DNA of 20,008 nt from a virus: the IMG/VR virus record IMGVR_UViG_3300044940_000559, positions 1 to 20,008 of that record; one strand, given 5' to 3'. Shown here one piece after another: positions 20,008 through 20,008 of this stretch. Both the position numbers and the translations under genes were made by a program. The notes under the pieces were generated by a model. It was given only the letters and a program-made list of their open reading frames with translations. It was not told the origin of the DNA and ran no database searches. Within the stretch, counting starts at the first letter, position 1; each line of letters opens with the position of its first letter.

Positions 20008-20008
20008 G

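Overview
The window is GC-rich (visibly well above 60%), with GC3-rich codon usage and families typical of Alphaproteobacteria (DUF2924 plus serine recombinase cassette, DUF6511-type protein, an RuvC-like resolvase with a DUF6456-like neighbour). A Rhodospirillales/Acetobacteraceae-like host is a reasonable inference, but no rRNA or species marker is present to prove it. The layout is the lysogeny and early-replication half of a temperate phage or phage-derived integrative element. No capsid, tail or terminase gene is recognisable.

Left edge (1-893, minus): the 5' part of an unrecognised alpha-helical protein that runs off the window, followed by about 350 bp with no convincing large gene. 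Integration block (1264-3849, minus): four genes, each joined to the next by a 4-bp ATGA overlap: a 68-aa protein, a DUF2924 protein, a large serine recombinase and a ParB/KorB-type helix-turn-helix protein. A terminator-like hairpin lies inside the 3' tail of the last ORF.

Lysogeny-side block (3954-8715, minus, reading away from the repressor): a CI/LexA-like repressor with S24 peptidase domain, a 30-aa ORF resembling the head of a McrA-type protein, a PD-(D/E)XK-like protein of unknown role, a membrane-anchored or secreted staphylococcal-nuclease-like protein, a small cysteine-rich protein and a RecD2-type helicase. They share the repressor's strand, so they may be expressed in the lysogen. 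A repressor-operator-like region (8716-8805) separates them from the divergent early genes.

Early block (8806-19687, plus): Cro-like regulator, excisionase/MerR-type HTH, four uncharacterised early proteins, a Sak4-like RecA-fold ATPase, an SSB-like protein, an SF2 helicase with zinc finger, a DUF6511-type protein ending in an SSB-like acidic tip, a Cas4/AddB-like Fe-S exonuclease, an archaeo-eukaryotic-type primase fused to a RepA-like helicase, a roughly 195-bp array of about ten CCGAAACTGC repeats followed by strong hairpins (candidate replication origin), an RuvC-like resolvase, a 74-aa protein and a DUF6456-like protein. Most neighbours overlap by 1-17 bp, consistent with one long early operon encoding replication and recombination. 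At the right edge, a short minus-strand frame may be the C-terminus of a convergent gene.
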